From Bacteroidales bacterium (GTDB lineage Bacteria; Bacteroidota; Bacteroidia; Bacteroidales; Paludibacteraceae), in NCBI GenBank assembly GCA_015654525.1, contig JAATGT010000096.1, positions 1 through 35,231 of the forward strand: a stretch of 35,231 nucleotides of DNA, written 5' to 3'. Each line of letters opens with the position of its first letter. The first letter of the stretch is position 1. Below the pieces are notes generated by a model, which was given only the letters and a program-made list of their open reading frames with translations, was not told the DNA's origin and did not search any database. The position numbers and the translations under genes were made by a program. Below, piece after piece: positions 32,007-35,231 of this stretch.

Positions 32007-33377
32007 TTAGCCTTTAAAAAGTACCCTGAATGCCTCTTCCACCTTCTTAACCTGTACCAATTCAATGTTGAGTTTGGCACTGTTGATGCTTTTCAGGTTG
32101 ATTTCCGGAATAATCATTTTGCGGAATCCCAACTTTTCGGCTTCCAGTATGCGTTGTTCCATCCGGTTGATGGGACGTATCTCTCCCGAAAGACCGACTT
32201 CGCCAGCCATACAAAGCTGTTTTTCAATAGAAATATCCATGTTTGACGACAGAATGGCCGAGATAACCGCCAGATCAATAGCCGGATCGTTTACCTTGAT
32301 GCCGCCGGCAATATTGAGGAACACATCTTTCTGCGCTATTTTGAATCCGGCACGTTTTTCGAGCACGGCAAGCAGCATGTTGAGTCGACGCAGGTCGAAA
32401 CCGGTGCTGGAGCGTTGAGGTATGCCGTATGCCGCCGAGCTCACAAGTGCCTGAACTTCGATGAGGAAAGGGCGAATACCTTCGATGGCCGAGGCAATGG
32501 CTACACCGCTGAGTCCTTCGTGATTTTGCGACAACAGCAGTTCCGACGGATTACTTACTTCGCGTAGCCCGTTTTGTTGCATCTCAAAAATTCCGAGTTC
32601 CGACGTACTTCCGAAACGGTTTTTTATCGGACGAAGAATGCGGTACATATAATGCTGATCACCTTCGAACTGGAGTACGGTATCTACAATATGTTCCAAT
32701 ACTTTGGGGCCGGCAATGCTACCTTCTTTGTTGATATGGCCGATAAGTAGTACGGGCGTAGCGGTGGTTTTACAAAACTTCAGCAGGTTGGCGGTACATT
32801 CGCGCACTTGCGATACCGAACCTGGCGACGACTCGATTAGCTCGGTAGAAATGGTCTGAATGGAGTCGACAATCACCACATCGGGCTGAATGTTCTGGAT
32901 ATGTACAAATATTTGTTCGAGCGATGTTTCGCTCACAATGTAGCAGTCGGGATTATCAAATTTCAACCGTTCGGCGCGAAGCTTGAGTTGCTTCACACTT
33001 TCTTCGCCCGAAATATATAGCGTTCGTTTTCCTTTCAGGTTCAGCACTACCTGCAACACCAATGTGGACTTACCAATGCCTGGCTCACCACCAATCAGTA
33101 CCAATGAGCCCGGCACCAAGCCACCTCCCAGCACCCGGTTCAGCTCATTGCAACTGGTGTCGATGCGACTTTCTTCCGATGTTTCCACATCCGAAATGAG
33201 TATGGGCTTTTGCTTGGTCATTTCAATTCCACCCATGTGAAATTTAGGTGTGGTATCTTTGCTGATTACTTCCTCAACATAACTGTTCCACTCGCCACAC
33301 GACGGGCATTTGCCTATCCACTTCGGGGAGCCGGTACCACAATTTTGACAAACGTAAACGGATTTGGTTTTGGCCAT
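32007..33377 (-). CDS. radA: DNA repair protein RadA
   Basis: RecA-like helicase/ATPase that helps branch migration in homologous recombination. The 456-aa protein is full length: a C4 zinc finger (Cys10, Cys13, Cys24, Cys27), Walker A GGEPGIGKST (96-105), the RadA-specific KNRFG motif (252-256) and a C-terminal Lon-protease-like domain (IAGGIKVNDPAIDLAV). G+C is visibly higher here than in the polysaccharide region. It leads the HipA-like and DUF3037 genes with a 24-base gap. If ruvC is truly broken in this genome, RadA is one of the remaining branch-migration routes, although it does not cut junctions. Confidence 0.97.
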   Translation of the reverse strand: MAKTKSVYVCQNCGTGSPKWIGKCPSCGEWNSYVEEVISKDTTPKFHMGGIEMTKQKPILISDVETSEESRIDTSCNELNRVLGGGLVPGSLVLIGGEPGIGKSTLVLQVVLNLKGKRTLYISGEESVKQLKLRAERLKFDNPDCYIVSETSLEQIFVHIQNIQPDVVIVDSIQTISTELIESSPGSVSQVRECTANLLKFCKTTATPVLLIGHINKEGSIAGPKVLEHIVDTVLQFEGDQHYMYRILRPIKNRFGSTSELGIFEMQQNGLREVSNPSELLLSQNHEGLSGVAIASAIEGIRPFLIEVQALVSSAAYGIPQRSSTGFDLRRLNMLLAVLEKRAGFKIAQKDVFLNIAGGIKVNDPAIDLAVISAILSSNMDISIEKQLCMAGEVGLSGEIRPINRMEQRILEAEKLGFRKMIIPEINLKSINSAKLNIELVQVKKVEEAFRVLFKG

Positions 33378-33429
33378 GATATTAATGGGGAATATGCTGA
33401 TTTGATAATGTTCTAATGAAAGAGAAATA

Positions 33430-33437
33430 CAAAAATA
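33430..33437 (-). promoter_or_regulatory. Possible -7 box of radA
   Basis: TATTTTTG on the minus strand fits TAnnTTTG, 53 bases before the radA start. The upstream CTTG is 26 bases away, so the -33 match is poor. Confidence 0.4.
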
Positions 33438-33616
33438 GGAATTTTATTTTGATATTATGTCTACAAGATTTTATGCGAAATTAAATGTTTTGTGTCGAAA
33501 GTGTGATTTCATACCCATAATTAGCACAAAAAGGATGATGCGTTTTATGACTCGCTCATTGATTCCGAATCGCGGCTTTTTGCAGCAAATTGAACTTTTT
33601 AAATTTTGTCAATAAT

Positions 33617-34939
33617 TTAAATCTCTTTCTTTCTCCAGTTTCCTTTCAGTAAGTACCAATATCCGAGTCCGCCAATGATGCTCCAGTACACAAATTCCGA
33701 CATCCATACCACGGCCACGTGACTGGGGTGTATGATGGTGGTATAATACACATAACTGAGGTAAAAAAACAGGGTCAGGAACTCGATGGCAAAGGCTGTG
33801 CGCGTATTTCCGGTGCCTGAGATGCCGTTGAATATGATGTTGCCCACGGCGCAGAATATCATAGCTACCGATACCACGCGCATGACGGGTACGCAGGCTG
33901 CTATGAGGTCGGGATTGTCGGTGTAGATGCGTGCAAATAGCTGTGGAAACAGAAAAGTGAGTGCCAACACGGGGATTACCAGCAATAAGGCTATGCCCAC
34001 CACACGTTTGATAAACGGTAGTACTTCTTCTTTTCGGCCTGCCCCGATGAGGTTGCTCACCAGTGTGTTCACAGTGGTAGAAAGTGCCGATCCCGGAATC
34101 ATAAGCAGAGTGTAGAGGCTGCGACCGATGTTGGTAACGGCCAGCGGACGTTCGCCCATGCGTTCGATAAAGATAAAGAACATAAACCAGGTGGATATGG
34201 AAATAAAATACTGGAACATGATGAAGATGGACAGATCCAGAATAGATAAAATGGTTTTGAGTTCTACTTTTCGGAATTCAAACAGACCGTATAGCTTCAT
34301 GTCGGTGCGGTAGACGGTGTGCCAGATGAGGTAAAGCAGGGTTACGAGCTCGGCAATGACCGATGAGATGCCAGCGCCTTCGATGCCGAGGCGTGGAAAA
34401 CCAAAGTTCCCGAAAATAAGCAGATAATCGAACACTATATTGGTGATGGCCATCAGCACAGCCGACACGGTGAGCACCCGGGTTTGGGTGATGCCCACAT
34501 AAAGTCCGCGGAAAATGACGTTGATAAACGAAAAGAAGAAACCGTAGATGCGCCAGTCGAGGTAAGCAATGGATGCTTTGTATACATGCTCCGAACTGAC
34601 GAGCAGTTTCATAATATGTGGAACGCCTTTAACTGAAAAGCCAAAAATAACAAGGCTTATTAGGAAGTTAAACAATAATCCGTTGTTGAAAATAGGTCCT
34701 ATCTGCGAAAAATTCTTTTCGCCGTTGCGACGGCCAATCAATATCTGAGCTCCCTGGCTGAATCCGAAGCCAATCATATAGATGGCAAAGTAAAATACTC
34801 CGCCTATGGCCGATGCGCCCAGTTCCACTTCGCCCACACGACCTAAGAAAGCGGTGTTGGTGACATTGATCAGGTTTTGCGCCAGCAGAGTAAGAAAAAT
34901 AGGATAGGTGATGTTGAATAGGTTTTTATTCGAAGTCAT
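33617..34939 (-). CDS. MATE family efflux transporter
   Basis: A 440-aa multidrug/toxin extrusion-type antiporter in the inner membrane, with twelve hydrophobic helices in two related halves. NITYPIFLTLLAQNLINVTNTAFLGRVG is the standard MATE start, and GFGFSQGAQILIGRRNGE and SALSTTVNTLVSNLIGAGR are the paired family motifs of the two halves. The frame is open for 36 further codons, but the ATG at 34937-34939 is preferred because the conserved helix begins just after it and a -7 box (34982-34989) lies inside the longer version. It is a single-gene unit 239 bases from radA; substrate unknown. Confidence 0.92.
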   Translation of the reverse strand: MTSNKNLFNITYPIFLTLLAQNLINVTNTAFLGRVGEVELGASAIGGVFYFAIYMIGFGFSQGAQILIGRRNGEKNFSQIGPIFNNGLLFNFLISLVIFGFSVKGVPHIMKLLVSSEHVYKASIAYLDWRIYGFFFSFINVIFRGLYVGITQTRVLTVSAVLMAITNIVFDYLLIFGNFGFPRLGIEGAGISSVIAELVTLLYLIWHTVYRTDMKLYGLFEFRKVELKTILSILDLSIFIMFQYFISISTWFMFFIFIERMGERPLAVTNIGRSLYTLLMIPGSALSTTVNTLVSNLIGAGRKEEVLPFIKRVVGIALLLVIPVLALTFLFPQLFARIYTDNPDLIAACVPVMRVVSVAMIFCAVGNIIFNGISGTGNTRTAFAIEFLTLFFYLSYVYYTTIIHPSHVAVVWMSEFVYWSIIGGLGYWYLLKGNWRKKEI

Positions 34940-34981
34940 ATAGGTTACAGGGTTTAGAAAAACAGGAGTTGGAATGTTTTG

Positions 34982-34989
34982 CAAAGGTA
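34982..34989 (-). promoter_or_regulatory. Probable -7 box of the MATE gene
   Basis: TACCTTTG on the minus strand matches TAnnTTTG, 42 bases upstream of the chosen start. The -33 element is not obvious. Confidence 0.5.
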
Positions 34990-35116
34990 ATAAAAATTCA
35001 AGTTTGATACATATTTTAATGCTTGTCGTTTTGAAACAGCTGTTCATTGGCTGCTATTCTTTTTTGTTCGGTTGGATGTCGCCAGTTTGTGTTGCTGTTT
35101 ATCCGGCTTTTGGTAT

Positions 35117-35124
35117 TATATTTG
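35117..35124 (+). promoter_or_regulatory. Possible -7 box for a gene beyond the window
   Basis: TATATTTG fits TAnnTTTG and GTTG lies 22 bases upstream. No start codon with a sustained frame follows before the window ends, so the target is not seen. Confidence 0.3.
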
Positions 35125-35231
35125 CGTTCAGTTGATCAAAATTAAGTAGTTTCCAATATTTAATGATATATTTCTATCACATAGCACACATAGAAATAGT
35201 GGAGAAGAAAAGACTTAGGCCACTAAGTAAA

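Noticed and set aside
35140-35231. The terminal stretch with ACATAGCACACATAG and ACTTAGGCCACTAAGT as repeats or a mobile element end
   Set aside because: The direct and inverted matches are short, and the window ends before any element could be recognised.

Overview
The window looks like chromosomal DNA from a member of the Bacteroidales, possibly Paludibacter-like (the genus is a guess). The clues are low G+C, repeated matches to the Bacteroidetes promoter pattern (TTTG near -33, TAnnTTTG near -7) with few Shine-Dalgarno sites, and lineage-typical families: DUF4286 next to ruvC, an HU/CCDC81-SPOR protein, DUF4270, a half-length GT5 'glycogen synthase', and S16 with a long Ala/Glu/Lys tail. 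Most of the window is housekeeping sequence.

Layout. 1-1.4 kb: the end of an epimerase-like gene, tRNA-Ala(GGC), then DUF4286 and ruvC, both damaged. DUF4286 has no usable start codon and ruvC has an in-frame TAA before its last two catalytic aspartates. 1.4-3.5 kb: serS, rpmA and rplU (minus strand). 3.6-7.0 kb: a small minus-strand redox/accessory group (SRPBCC protein, AraC regulator, secreted SnoaL-like protein, double-CDGSH protein, DODA-type dioxygenase). 7.3-11.2 kb: malQ with starch-binding domains, and purM (plus strand). 11.2-11.5 kb: ten exact-length 21-bp tandem repeats. 11.5-18.6 kb: MarC and an AT-rich surface-polysaccharide operon (four glycosyltransferases, Wzy-like polymerase, Wzx-like flippase) led by a thiamine-binding protein gene. 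Two 39-bp near-identical inverted repeats bracket 4.6 kb of it. 18.8-21.7 kb: rpsP, the HU-SPOR gene and divergent rfbB. 21.7-26.0 kb: panC, panD, hisH, tgt and an LptF/LptG permease gene (minus strand). 26.5-28.7 kb: half-length GT5 protein and DUF4270 lipoprotein (plus strand). 28.8-30.1 kb: der. 30.4-30.7 kb: two identical tRNA-Val(UAC) genes. 30.75-30.84 kb: four 22-bp tandem repeats with palindromic cores. 30.8-35 kb: MATE transporter, radA, HipA-like kinase and DUF3037 (minus strand).

How genes work together. Wzx, Wzy and the glycosyltransferases should build and export one O-antigen or capsule repeat unit; rfbB, nearby but separately transcribed, supplies the dTDP-4-keto-6-deoxyglucose precursor. 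panC and panD make pantothenate. The HipA-like kinase and DUF3037 genes overlap and probably form a functional pair.

No clearly new large system is visible. The strongest unexplained signals are the two exact-period arrays (21 and 22 bp), both between convergent genes without hairpin terminators; the inverted repeats in the polysaccharide operon; the broken DUF4286-ruvC pair; and the HipA-like/DUF3037 pair after radA.
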